From: an uncultured Lachnospiraceae bacterium
GTDB lineage: Bacteria > Bacillota > Clostridia > Lachnospirales > Lachnospiraceae
Length of the DNA: 64,000 nucleotides
Assembly (NCBI GenBank): GCA_934339365.1
Contig: CAKRHW010000001.1
Span: 412,132 to 476,131 of the forward strand
Direction: 5' to 3'
The position numbers and the translations under genes were made by a program. The notes beneath the pieces are model-generated. The model was not told the DNA's origin, did not search any database, and was given only the letters and a program-made list of their open reading frames with translations. Positions 9,544 through 18,883 of the stretch are shown one piece after another (the stretch's first letter is position 1; each line of letters starts with the position of its first letter).

Positions 9544-9562
9544 GATTATTCACTCCATTTTC

Positions 9563-10744
9563 TTAAAGTTCTACATATCCGGTAATCTCTTTTCTTGTTT
9601 TCTCATCCCACTGGGAAGGATTTACTCCTTTTTGCGAGATCAGTGCATACGCCAAACGTTCAATTCCAAATGCAAAACATGCTGTATAACAGAAATTTTG
9701 CTCCTCATTTTTTATTTTATATGGCTTTGAAAAATGTGTTCTATGAAAATTGATTGATCCACAAGATATATATGTTTCATGTGCTGGTATTTTCCATTTA
9801 AACTCCCTCTTGGAATCTCCAATAATTTGAAAATACTGTAACTTTTTATAATTGGATGCAAAAAAAGAATCATTTGCCGTATCTAACCTGGTATTTGCAT
9901 GAAAAGTTTTTTGCCAAAAATCCCACAAGCCTTTTGCCATATCCACAAGTTCCTTACACTGTTTAGGTGTTCCAACAAAAACATATTCTTTCATAAAAAA
10001 CTCATTGAGTCTTGAAAGTTCAAATGTATTATCTTCTTCATTCCGAAAACAAGAGCCTGACACCAGAAATTTTTCTGGTTTGTCCTTGCGAACCACCTTT
10101 CCTTCAAGCATCTCATATACAGGAACACAAGCTGCATGTCTAAGCACTTGAGATGGTACTTTCATCTGCTCAAAAATTGAAGAGTCCTCTATTCCAGCTT
10201 TAGAAAAACGTTCTAAAATATCTATATCATTTTTCATTGATGTTTCAAACATGATGTAATGTGGAAAATTCTCAAAATATCCGCCCTTTGCATATCTCGA
10301 AACCGGATGAAGAACCGGAAATCTATATTCTTTTATTCCTTCAAATGTTCTTTTCCCATATTCCTCAATCTTTGCATTAAAATACTGAAATATCTTTAAA
10401 AAAATCTGACTATACGAATAAACCCCTTTCGAGATTTGTACGACATCTCCACGTTCACATAGTTTCTCATATACAGATTCTTTATTTATTGTTATTTCAT
10501 CCGAGTGATCCTCTAAAGTCTTAATCTGAACTTCTTTCCCATTAATATTTCCCGACTCTATCATCTGATAGAGGGATTCTATTTTTTCTTTTACCTCATC
10601 AATATCTCCATCTCTAACGAAAACTTTGATTCCTTTAGAATCCCATCCTACCTTTTGAATTTTCGGTGAAACATAATTAAGCATTTCATAAAAGAACTGT
10701 TCATTTTCTTTTGTAATTCTTTTCCTATCGCATTCAATAATCAT
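9563..10744 (-). CDS. class II aminoacyl-tRNA-synthetase-like amino acid:carrier-protein ligase
   Basis: The 393-residue protein has a class II synthetase catalytic core in its C-terminal half and no recognisable tRNA-binding arm. Motif 2 is CFRNE (residues 232-236) followed by RLNEFFMKEYV, and motif 3 is FGIERLAYAL. C232, E253 and C328 (in SCGSINFH) sit where atypical seryl-tRNA synthetases and the amino acid:carrier-protein ligases hold catalytic zinc, and AACVPVY at 204-210 also fits that family. The known homologs load glycine or alanine on a carrier protein instead of tRNA. The first 90 residues form an extra region that I do not recognise. Its likely partner is the carrier protein at 8256 or 14059. 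Confidence 0.82.
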   Translation of the reverse strand: MIIECDRKRITKENEQFFYEMLNYVSPKIQKVGWDSKGIKVFVRDGDIDEVKEKIESLYQMIESGNINGKEVQIKTLEDHSDEITINKESVYEKLCERGDVVQISKGVYSYSQIFLKIFQYFNAKIEEYGKRTFEGIKEYRFPVLHPVSRYAKGGYFENFPHYIMFETSMKNDIDILERFSKAGIEDSSIFEQMKVPSQVLRHAACVPVYEMLEGKVVRKDKPEKFLVSGSCFRNEEDNTFELSRLNEFFMKEYVFVGTPKQCKELVDMAKGLWDFWQKTFHANTRLDTANDSFFASNYKKLQYFQIIGDSKREFKWKIPAHETYISCGSINFHRTHFSKPYKIKNEEQNFCYTACFAFGIERLAYALISQKGVNPSQWDEKTRKEITGYVEL

Positions 10745-10770
10745 TTTATTCCTCTTTTCTTTTTTAATAG

Positions 10771-13700
10771 TTATTTTTTTACTAACATTTTATTCCAACA
10801 GTCTATCCATGGGAGAGATAAAAGCTGAAACTCTGTTAATCCAATTTTTTCTGCAAGTTTATAGGCAGATGTTTCATTTCCACCCATTTCATCAAAACTC
10901 ATATCCTCGGTTATTTTGTCGTTTTCAAAAAAATTCCTGCAAATATTAAGGAATTTATTTTTTTTGCTATTTTCTTTTTCTAATGCATCTAATTTCTCTT
11001 TTATAAGAGGCATCCAATCAATAATATCTGGATTTCCAAGAATATCATAGATCTCTAATTCCACTGCCATCTCATGATATAGTTTTGAAATAAACTGCAT
11101 TGCTGTTACGGAATCACCCCCTAAGTAATAATAATTATCTTCTAATGAAACTTGATCAACTTTAAGTACCTCTGCAAGAATCTGAAGTACCTTACTTTCA
11201 TGCTGATTCACATTTTCAGCTTTTTTATTTTGAGATTTCTGAAATTCGCATAATGCCAATTTTTTTCTATCTGGTTTTCCATTATATGTAAGTGGTAGAC
11301 AATCAAGTTTTTGGATGATTGAAGGGATCATATAGGATACAAGCTTAGTCTTTAAAATTTCCCTTACCTCTTCTTGTTCAATATTACCTTCATAGAAAAG
11401 TGTCAAATGTCCACTTTTTTTATGAACAATACAACAGTTCGTTGAAATTGTAGGAATTTCGTTGACTTTTCTTTCAATTCCACTTAATTCAATTCTCTTA
11501 CCATTTATTTTTATTTGATTATCCATACGACCCATAAATCGAATATTTCCATCCGGCAAATACATTCCCTTGTCTCCACTTTCATACATATACTTTTTAA
11601 AAACCTGTCGGAAATGCTTTTTAGTTTCCTTTGCATTACCAGCATAACCTTTTGCCACACCAACGCCTTCTATATACATAATTCCAGGAACCCCTATCGG
11701 ACATTTTCTAAATCGTTTATCAAATATATGATACTTAGTATTCGCAAATGGTTTCCCATATGGAATATATTCTCTCTCTAAATCCTCTTTACAAATCTTA
11801 TAAGATATATTCCAAATTGTCGTTTCTGTTGGTCCACCAACACTATACACAAAAGCTTCTGGTGAATACTGAAATAACTTTCTTACTGTATTAGTTCTAA
11901 TCCAATCGCCTCCTAATACAATCCTTCTGATATTTTTCATTGCATTTAACATATTGTCATCTTCTAACATAAGAACCATTTCTATCATTGCAGGAACAGA
12001 ATTCCAAAATGTTACATGATACTTCTGAATTAACTCTAACAGATACTTAGGATCTTTCACCCTTGCATAATCCGGTAAAACTACACTTCCACCAATTACA
12101 AACATCCCCAAATAATCGTATAATGCCATATCATGACAAAAGTTTGTCACTGCAATTGCTCTTACATTTCTTTCTTCTTTTAGCTGAAAACGTTCTTTCG
12201 AATGAATGAGACAATTAATTATCCCATCTTCTTTCACAAGAACACTCTTTGGATGTCCTGTTGTCCCTGATGTGTTAATGATAATTGTAATATCATTTTT
12301 CGTATTTTTTTTATTAACAAATCTCTTTTCCTTTTCTTCTGCCGTAAGCACTTCTAGATATGTCTTTACGTTACAAATAATGTTTTTTGTTTTTTTCTTT
12401 AATATCTCATCAGTAATTACCAAAGAAATATCTGCCTGATTAATACAATAGTTAATATCTTCCATTGGAAGGGTTGTCTCAATTGGCATATAAGAAATAT
12501 TAGAATAAATAGCTGCCAATGCCATAATTATCTGACCGACACCTTTTCCCATAAAAATTCCAATTCGACATTCTTTATCATTTCTTTTGAAATCTAAAAG
12601 CTTATTTGCAATATTAACAGCCATCTCATTTAATTCTTTATAGGAATAATTTTTTTCTTCTGTAATTAATGCAATTTTTTTGGAATTACAATCCATACTT
12701 TCTCTTATAAGATTTTGTAACGAAAGATTCCCTAAGAAGCATTCTGTTTCATTTACTTGCTGAATTATTTCTTTATCTTTGCTATAAAGCGGAATTTCAT
12801 TTTCCCCTTCTTTATGCTCTGAAAAAGGAATCATAAACAATAGTTCCATAAAATGTGAGCATAATCGATGAATCATCTCATCTTTCACATATTCCGTCCG
12901 ATACGTCATCATCAACAGCATTCCTTCTTCATCTGGAAATATTACGGTTTCAACGTCAAGAGAACCAGTTTCAACTCTCACTGACTTTCTTTTAAAAGGA
13001 CATTTCTCATTTTGTTTCGAAGACATGATTGCTGTAAAAGACCACCCAAGTTTTATCTGCTGTTTTTGCTTTTCTTGTGCAATCTTTAAAATATCAGCAC
13101 CACTCACTGCATTGTGCTCCTGTATCTCCCAAAGTTGTTCTTGAATTCGCTGAGCTGTATCTAACAGACTTTCTTTTTTAGCTTCATAAGGAAAAGGAAC
13201 AAAATCTGTAAGCATTCCTACCGTATTTTCAATATCATCAAGTTCATAATCTCTTATCGAGACAGGCATAGATATCAAAAACTTATCCATGTTAGAATAC
13301 CGGTCTAATATTCTTAAATATGTTGCAAAAAGCAAAGCATATAATGACATAAAATTCTTCCCGGCAACCTGTTGTAAATGCTTGCAAAGTTTCGGTGGGA
13401 TTTTTTTTATCACAAACTTTGTTTCCTTGCTATCCGAATGATTCTTACATTTATTAATGGAATATCCTTGCATTTCAGTGGTTATTTTGTTTTCCCAATA
13501 TTGGATATCATCATTCCGTTTTTCTTTGTTTTTCTGATTCAGAAATCGAAAAAAATTCTTGTAATTACACTCGGGACTGATTTTCTTTCCCTCATATAAC
13601 TGTCCCAAATCTCGGATTAATATTTCCTGACTCTCTCCATCTATACCAAGGCCATCTGTTAATGTAATGATACTTGCACTTCCATCTATATAGCAAAGTA

Positions 13701-14058
13701 CATATATTTTCTGTAAAGCAGTTCCACCAATAAATGCTAATTTAAAAATCGTACACAGGATACTTTCTCTTTCTGCTTTTGCATTGTAATAATCAGTATT
13801 CATTTGCTTATATATAATGGGGATTTTTGTCTCAAAATCAACAATCTGTAATTCCCTGTCTATATCAAATGAAGCTAATAGCATAGGATGCATTTTGCAT
13901 AATTTTTCAAATGCTTTCTCAAACCGATTTTTATCAAATTTCTCACAATATAATTCATACATTTCTCTGTCAGGAGAAATCGTATTTAAAGATAATCCCT
14001 TTCTCCTAATACAATTATTCTTTTGAAGTGAAACCATGGATATTTCATTTTTTCCCAT
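10771..14058 (-). CDS. nonribosomal peptide synthetase, Cy-A-PCP plus degenerate carrier domain
   Basis: The 1095-residue protein begins with a condensation-family domain (about 1-430) in which the usual HHxxxDG is replaced by D135-x4-D140-x2-S143, the signature of heterocyclization (Cy) domains. The adenylation domain (about 445-930) shows NTSGTTGHPK, GGPTETT, SGDKG and NGKPDRKK, so its core motifs are intact. A peptidyl carrier domain follows with LGGDS (Ser983). The last 65 residues look like a second carrier domain (FDEMGGNETSAYKLAEKI) in which the serine position is Glu1062, so it cannot be pantetheinylated. Cy domains normally condense and cyclise Cys, Ser or Thr. The A-domain substrate cannot be read reliably by eye. 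Confidence 0.88.
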   Translation of the reverse strand: MGKNEISMVSLQKNNCIRRKGLSLNTISPDREMYELYCEKFDKNRFEKAFEKLCKMHPMLLASFDIDRELQIVDFETKIPIIYKQMNTDYYNAKAERESILCTIFKLAFIGGTALQKIYVLCYIDGSASIITLTDGLGIDGESQEILIRDLGQLYEGKKISPECNYKNFFRFLNQKNKEKRNDDIQYWENKITTEMQGYSINKCKNHSDSKETKFVIKKIPPKLCKHLQQVAGKNFMSLYALLFATYLRILDRYSNMDKFLISMPVSIRDYELDDIENTVGMLTDFVPFPYEAKKESLLDTAQRIQEQLWEIQEHNAVSGADILKIAQEKQKQQIKLGWSFTAIMSSKQNEKCPFKRKSVRVETGSLDVETVIFPDEEGMLLMMTYRTEYVKDEMIHRLCSHFMELLFMIPFSEHKEGENEIPLYSKDKEIIQQVNETECFLGNLSLQNLIRESMDCNSKKIALITEEKNYSYKELNEMAVNIANKLLDFKRNDKECRIGIFMGKGVGQIIMALAAIYSNISYMPIETTLPMEDINYCINQADISLVITDEILKKKTKNIICNVKTYLEVLTAEEKEKRFVNKKNTKNDITIIINTSGTTGHPKSVLVKEDGIINCLIHSKERFQLKEERNVRAIAVTNFCHDMALYDYLGMFVIGGSVVLPDYARVKDPKYLLELIQKYHVTFWNSVPAMIEMVLMLEDDNMLNAMKNIRRIVLGGDWIRTNTVRKLFQYSPEAFVYSVGGPTETTIWNISYKICKEDLEREYIPYGKPFANTKYHIFDKRFRKCPIGVPGIMYIEGVGVAKGYAGNAKETKKHFRQVFKKYMYESGDKGMYLPDGNIRFMGRMDNQIKINGKRIELSGIERKVNEIPTISTNCCIVHKKSGHLTLFYEGNIEQEEVREILKTKLVSYMIPSIIQKLDCLPLTYNGKPDRKKLALCEFQKSQNKKAENVNQHESKVLQILAEVLKVDQVSLEDNYYYLGGDSVTAMQFISKLYHEMAVELEIYDILGNPDIIDWMPLIKEKLDALEKENSKKNKFLNICRNFFENDKITEDMSFDEMGGNETSAYKLAEKIGLTEFQLLSLPWIDCWNKMLVKK

Positions 14059-14304
14059 TTATTTATTCTCCATTGCTAATTTTTCCGCAATATATTCTGC
14101 TAATGTTTCTACAGAACCAAGTTTGTAAATCGTCCTAAAATCTATTTTGACTCCAAATTGTTTTCGAAGTTCAATCTGAAATTTCATTGCATCAACAGAT
14201 TTCCCTCCTAACTCTGAAAAATGCATATTTTTATCTGGATTTTCTATTTTAAAAATCTTTTTAAACATTTCTGTAATTTTTTGTTCCGTTTTATTTCTGT
14301 CCAT
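14059..14304 (-). CDS. free-standing peptidyl carrier protein
   Basis: This 81-residue protein carries the LGGKS motif with Ser36 as the phosphopantetheine site, then a typical carrier helix (VDAMKFQIELRKQFGVKIDF). The stop directly abuts the NRPS start and the start overlaps the end of the Cy-domain gene, so the three genes are translationally linked and could act as one split module: Cy domain, carrier protein, then Cy-A-PCP. Confidence 0.92.
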   Translation of the reverse strand: MDRNKTEQKITEMFKKIFKIENPDKNMHFSELGGKSVDAMKFQIELRKQFGVKIDFRTIYKLGSVETLAEYIAEKLAMENK

Positions 14305-15481
14305 ATCTTCCCACCTTTTCTTCGATCTTTTTTTTATAATTTAAAAACCACTCTACAATTTTTTCTGTTCCTTCCATTTCTTCCGGATAAACAAAGCTAA
14401 GTAACAATCCATCTGTCATTTGAAACAATTGGACATCAAGACATACATTTGGAGTCTGTGAAATCATATAATCTAAATCTCCCAAGCATTTTCTAAAAGT
14501 CTTATTAAGAAAAATTCCATTTTGATTAAAAGAATACACCACTGGTATAATTCCTTTTTCTGGTACATACACAATCTCTTTTTCAGAGCATATTCTTCTT
14601 TTTACTTCATTTGTAATGTTTTCTGCAAGGTCAATCTCTTGTTGTCCAAAAATCCAAAAAACCTTTGTATTATCTCTAACAAAATCCTCACCTTCTTCTG
14701 TTGGCATGAAATACGGAATATTTACAATAAATTCTTTTGAAAAATCTTTCTCATTTCTGCTTTCCATAAGGGTCGCAAGCATTCCTCCAAATATATCACT
14801 ATTCCTCTTTCTAAAATGTTCTATTAATCCTTCCATCTGTTCCATATTCATCTTATAGTCTAATGATCTATAATGGCAGTTACTTAATTTACTAGCATTT
14901 TCACCATAAGGAAATCTTATCAACTCTTTTTTCCCCTCGATATACGTTTTTTTTACAAGGTTATTTTCCTTCCAGACATATTTCTTTACAGTATCTTCTG
15001 ACGAATCATAAATGTATGCCAATTCATTTAAAAGTTCCTGAATTCCATTCACATCACAAAGCGTAAGATCTATATCAAAGCATATCCTGTTTTTATTTTG
15101 GGGAAGGATAAAAAGTATAAGTCCCAATCCCTGTCCTCTTTCTAACATCATTTTTCTATGGGAAATATTTTTTCTACAATCTTCTAGCTTTTTCCTTATC
15201 TCCTCATCTGACAATTTTCTTAAATCAAAACAAAAAAAACGCTTTGGCATCTTACTGTCGGAAACATCTACTTTGCCATTACAATCTATCTTGGCTTGTG
15301 TCATCACATGACGTTTCATTAATTTTTCCCATGCCTTTTCAAGTTTTTTTGAATCAATTTCTTTTCCTTTAAACTCATAATATGCATGACATGAAACCTC
15401 ACCAAGATTTTGATTCATTGATTTCCCAACAATATATGACTTTTGCAATTTTGTAATTTCTATTTTCTTATTAATATCCAT
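14291..15481 (-). CDS. stand-alone cyclization-type (Cy) condensation domain
   Basis: The 396-residue protein opens with ITKLQKSYIVGKS, which matches the LTPxQxAYxxGR start of Cy domains. Its active-site motif is D138-x4-D143-x2-G146 (DLTLCDVNG), that is DxxxxDxxS with the last residue changed to Gly. No adenylation or carrier domain is attached. It is about 40-50 residues shorter than most Cy domains. It probably catalyses condensation and/or ring formation on a carrier-bound Cys, Ser or Thr, working with the adjacent carrier protein. Having a second Cy domain in the NRPS suggests either two heterocycles or split condensation and cyclodehydration functions. Confidence 0.75.
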   Translation of the reverse strand: MDINKKIEITKLQKSYIVGKSMNQNLGEVSCHAYYEFKGKEIDSKKLEKAWEKLMKRHVMTQAKIDCNGKVDVSDSKMPKRFFCFDLRKLSDEEIRKKLEDCRKNISHRKMMLERGQGLGLILFILPQNKNRICFDIDLTLCDVNGIQELLNELAYIYDSSEDTVKKYVWKENNLVKKTYIEGKKELIRFPYGENASKLSNCHYRSLDYKMNMEQMEGLIEHFRKRNSDIFGGMLATLMESRNEKDFSKEFIVNIPYFMPTEEGEDFVRDNTKVFWIFGQQEIDLAENITNEVKRRICSEKEIVYVPEKGIIPVVYSFNQNGIFLNKTFRKCLGDLDYMISQTPNVCLDVQLFQMTDGLLLSFVYPEEMEGTEKIVEWFLNYKKKIEEKVGRYGQK

Positions 15482-17012
15482 TTCCCAACAAACCTTTCAA
15501 AGCATTTTTATCTATTTTCCCAACTGCTGTAAAAGGCCATTGTTCCACCCTCATAAGCTTATCTGGAATACAATAATCCTCCACCTTTGCATTTCTAAAA
15601 AATTCCGCTACATTTCTAATGTGTAATTTATTATTTCCCTTATAAAAAACACAAATGGCTTCCCCTAAAACTTCATCTTTTATACCAGCAGCCACACACT
15701 CACATACCGATGGAATAGTCAGAAAACATTTTTCAATCTCTGATGGCATAATCTTTTCTCCTGCCCGGTTAATCAGTTCTTTTACCCTTCCAGTGATTAT
15801 AATGTTTCCTGAAGAATGCATAATGCCCTTATCTCCCGGTCTGTAAAATCCATTCTTAAAATTCTTTTTATCTGCTTCTTCATTTTTATAATAATTCTTA
15901 ATTGTATAAGGTCCTTTTACAATAACCTCACCTTCTTCGCCATTTTGTACCTCATTAAAATTTTTATCTACAATAAGAAATATATCTTCTTTGGCACATG
16001 GTTTCCCTTGCGTCATATATCTGACTTCATCATTTGCATCAATTTCCGTAAGAAATGTCATTCCTTCTGACATTCCATACACCTGAATAATCGTTGTATG
16101 AAGTACTTCTTCTAAAAGTTCTGCCTGTGATGGTGAAAATACTGAACCTCCCACTAATAAATATTTAAGAGAACTAATATCATAACCATCATCAACCTGT
16201 CGATACTGTACACATAAATTTGCCACTGCTGGCACAAGACTCATTATTGTCACATGCTCATTCTCAATCCAATCAAATATTTCCACCGGACTTGGATATT
16301 CACACATAACATTCGTTCCTCCTGCATATATCGTCCCAATTATCCCTGGTGTGCCAAACGCAAAATTATGTGCAACCGGAATTGCTGACAGATTCACCGT
16401 ATTTTCATCAAGTCTACAGTGTTTTGCCGTAACTATGGCATTATAACTATAATCTCCCTGTGTTCTTGGAATTAGCTTAGGAATTCCTGTTGTTCCTCCT
16501 GATAAAGACAAAAATGCCAAATCTTTTGGAAATGGCCTCTCGTATTCAACCAACCTTACATCTACATCGTTTAAAACATACTCTAGATCATTGACTGTAT
16601 AAATATTTCTTATGGAAGAATGTTTCTCCTTCATCCGTTTTCCTTCTTCTTCATAATCTGTCCCATAAAATTCATTCATAGTAATATATGCTACAGGTTG
16701 TGAATCGCCACAAATTGCATCAACTACATGTTCTCTATGTGCCGGAAGAATAAGGATTGGAAGTGCACCAATCTCAAATAGTGCAAAAGAAATAATTTCA
16801 AACAGTGCTGAATTTTGAAGCTGTAGTATTACCCTGTCACCTTTTTTAATATTATTTATATAAAAATAAGAAGCAAGCTTTTTTACCTTATTAAGTAATT
16901 GTGTATATGTAAAACGATTTTCTCTATCAATAACCGCAACCTTGTCTCCATGTTTTTTTTCTGCACGATAAAGCAAATCACTTAACGTATACTTCTCCCA
17001 AGGTTCTATCAT
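15471..17012 (-). CDS. aryl-acid-type AMP ligase (DhbE/EntE/YbtE-like)
   Basis: The 513-residue ligase aligns by eye with 2,3-dihydroxybenzoate/salicylate-AMP ligases along its length: WEKYTLSDLL at the start, LQLQNSALFE, LPAHREH and SGGTTGIPK. Asn216 in AHNFAFGT replaces the Asp used by amino-acid-activating domains and is the hallmark of aryl-acid ligases. Thr221 stands where DhbE has Ser240. The catalytic A10 lysine is present in AVGKIDK. I chose ATG 17012 because it follows the stop of the preceding carrier-protein gene and starts the conserved region. It should adenylate an aromatic or similar acid and load it on a carrier protein, probably the adjacent 17014-17277 product. No salicylate or DHB synthase is found in the window. 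Confidence 0.85.
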   Translation of the reverse strand: MIEPWEKYTLSDLLYRAEKKHGDKVAVIDRENRFTYTQLLNKVKKLASYFYINNIKKGDRVILQLQNSALFEIISFALFEIGALPILILPAHREHVVDAICGDSQPVAYITMNEFYGTDYEEEGKRMKEKHSSIRNIYTVNDLEYVLNDVDVRLVEYERPFPKDLAFLSLSGGTTGIPKLIPRTQGDYSYNAIVTAKHCRLDENTVNLSAIPVAHNFAFGTPGIIGTIYAGGTNVMCEYPSPVEIFDWIENEHVTIMSLVPAVANLCVQYRQVDDGYDISSLKYLLVGGSVFSPSQAELLEEVLHTTIIQVYGMSEGMTFLTEIDANDEVRYMTQGKPCAKEDIFLIVDKNFNEVQNGEEGEVIVKGPYTIKNYYKNEEADKKNFKNGFYRPGDKGIMHSSGNIIITGRVKELINRAGEKIMPSEIEKCFLTIPSVCECVAAGIKDEVLGEAICVFYKGNNKLHIRNVAEFFRNAKVEDYCIPDKLMRVEQWPFTAVGKIDKNALKGLLGNGY

Positions 17013-17013
17013 C

Positions 17014-17277
17014 TTATACACAACCTTCTTTCTCTTTGTACTTTCTTTCAACAATTTCAGCCAAAATATTTACAGATACTGGTTCCATAAGGTTTAATTC
17101 ATCCGCTAAAACAACATCATATTTTTCCTGGCATGTTAAAAAGACCTGAACAATCGCTATACTGTCTACACCTAGATCTTCATAAAATAAATCATCATCT
17201 TCAATAGAAACTTCTTGATTTTCCATCACTTGTTTAAGAGTATTCTTAATTACATCTTTGATTTCTTCAATATTCAT
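17014..17277 (-). CDS. free-standing acyl/aryl carrier protein
   Basis: The 87-residue protein has Ser39 in DLGVDSIAIVQ as the pantetheine site and a helical acidic C-terminus. The start at 17277 is preferred over upstream in-frame ATGs because it begins the carrier domain, follows GGGAG and lies five bases after the preceding stop. It is flanked by two AMP ligases and is a plausible acceptor for either. Confidence 0.9.
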   Translation of the reverse strand: MNIEEIKDVIKNTLKQVMENQEVSIEDDDLFYEDLGVDSIAIVQVFLTCQEKYDVVLADELNLMEPVSVNILAEIVERKYKEKEGCV

Positions 17278-17281
17278 ATTT

Positions 17282-18883
17282 TTAAACTCCCATCTTTCCA
17301 TTCTTTCTAGTTTTACGAAGATGATACAGGCGAACACTGCTTTCATCTTTCTGTTTTCTAATTCTCAATGTTTCCTCTAAACGTTTTCTGTCCACTTCAT
17401 TTTTAGAAGTAACTGGCAGTTTTGAAGAAACAAAATACGCATTCTCTATTCTCTTATAATGAGGCAATTTTAAATTTGTTTCTAAAATTTCCTCAATTAG
17501 TTTTTCTTCATTTATTGTTTCTCCATATAGCACAAGAATCGGCTTATTATTCATCCCAACTGCCACATACTGATTTGTTTTTTCTTTCAGAAACGAAAAA
17601 TCTTCTTCTAGTTCTTCAACATAAATATTTTCTCCAGCATCATTAATAATCATGTGATCTGCCCTTCCCATGCAATAGAAATCCTCTCCTTGTATGGTAA
17701 AGATATCCCCGGTATGTAAAAGTTCTCCATATGCTTCTTTTCTTGAAACAAACTCTCCATCTTTTAAAATACCGTCATAAATATTCAGTCCTTTAATCGC
17801 AAGTTCTCCCTTTCCTTCTGCATTCCACTCTTCTGATGAATTAATAACACCTGCACGATGACTATTAAATAATTTTCCCGTATATCCCGGATTTCCTTTC
17901 ATAGATTTTTCTTCTGTAAGATAACAGTAACTAATACAACCACCTGTTTCCGTTGAACCATATGTATTTGCCATCTTAAAATCAACGCGTTTTAAAAAAT
18001 GTTTCATATCTTCATCTATTTTCGCCCCTCCAATCAAGCCATTTGTAAACTGCTCTCCAAAAAATTTATGAAATGTCTCTTCGCAAATATTGTCTGTCTG
18101 ATTCTTGTAAATATTAAAAAGTGCTTTCCATAACGCTGGTACTCCATAGGTCATCCAGATTTTATCTTCTCTAATTGTTCTGACCAATTCTAACACCCCT
18201 TGATTTTTAGGAAATACCAATGTTGCGCCAAATCCCAAATACACTGACGGAGTCTGAAATCCAAAAACATGCCTCATCGGAAGAGTTGCAAGAACTTTCA
18301 TCTGATCAATTTTTAAATTTTCAAAACTACTGATACTGCATGAGTGTCCGATCAAAGTAGAGCGAACTACTCTTTGAATGCGGATAATAGTATCAGCTTT
18401 AAAAACTATTGCCTTTGCAATTCCAGTTGTGCCAGATGTACAAAGACATAACATATCAGCCCAACATATTTGTTTAGGGCAGCCTTCCTTTTCCTTAATC
18501 ACTTGTTCAAATACTATATTCCTGACTGGATATTCTTCTTTCTCCATACCAACAATTGCCGCAAGATTACCAAGTTGAATACAATTTTCCAATGTTTTCG
18601 CTGTCGCCTTCTCATCAAGAAACATTACTCTATATCCAATCATTTCCAATGCATAAAAAACAGCAAGCCAGAAAGGATGCGTTTCATGTTTAATCCCAAC
18701 AAATCTTCCTTTCTCTATCCCAGCAAGTTCCCTTTCAAGTGTAGCTGCAATTGCTTTTATTTTCTTCTGATAATCTCTTTTATAGATATATCTTTTTTTA
18801 TTTCCTTTATAATATTCAATCATTGGATATTCTGTAGAAAAACCTCCAATGACATCGTTATACATCGTTTCAATTGTAATCAT
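17282..18883 (-). CDS. AMP-dependent acyl ligase with altered A10 motif
   Basis: The 533-residue protein is an ANL-family ligase with CTSGTTGIAK (A3), NTYGSTETGG (A5) and LLHTGDIF with GRADHMII (A7/A8). The A10 motif that normally reads GK is Asn495-Glu496 in LPVTSKNEVDRK, so the lysine that stabilises adenylate formation appears to be absent. The protein may be slow in adenylation, act mainly in the thioester-forming half reaction, or use a nearby lysine (K494 or K499). Its acid substrate is unknown. It overlaps the KAS III-like gene by one base and precedes a carrier protein. Confidence 0.83.
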   Translation of the reverse strand: MITIETMYNDVIGGFSTEYPMIEYYKGNKKRYIYKRDYQKKIKAIAATLERELAGIEKGRFVGIKHETHPFWLAVFYALEMIGYRVMFLDEKATAKTLENCIQLGNLAAIVGMEKEEYPVRNIVFEQVIKEKEGCPKQICWADMLCLCTSGTTGIAKAIVFKADTIIRIQRVVRSTLIGHSCSISSFENLKIDQMKVLATLPMRHVFGFQTPSVYLGFGATLVFPKNQGVLELVRTIREDKIWMTYGVPALWKALFNIYKNQTDNICEETFHKFFGEQFTNGLIGGAKIDEDMKHFLKRVDFKMANTYGSTETGGCISYCYLTEEKSMKGNPGYTGKLFNSHRAGVINSSEEWNAEGKGELAIKGLNIYDGILKDGEFVSRKEAYGELLHTGDIFTIQGEDFYCMGRADHMIINDAGENIYVEELEEDFSFLKEKTNQYVAVGMNNKPILVLYGETINEEKLIEEILETNLKLPHYKRIENAYFVSSKLPVTSKNEVDRKRLEETLRIRKQKDESSVRLYHLRKTRKNGKMGV

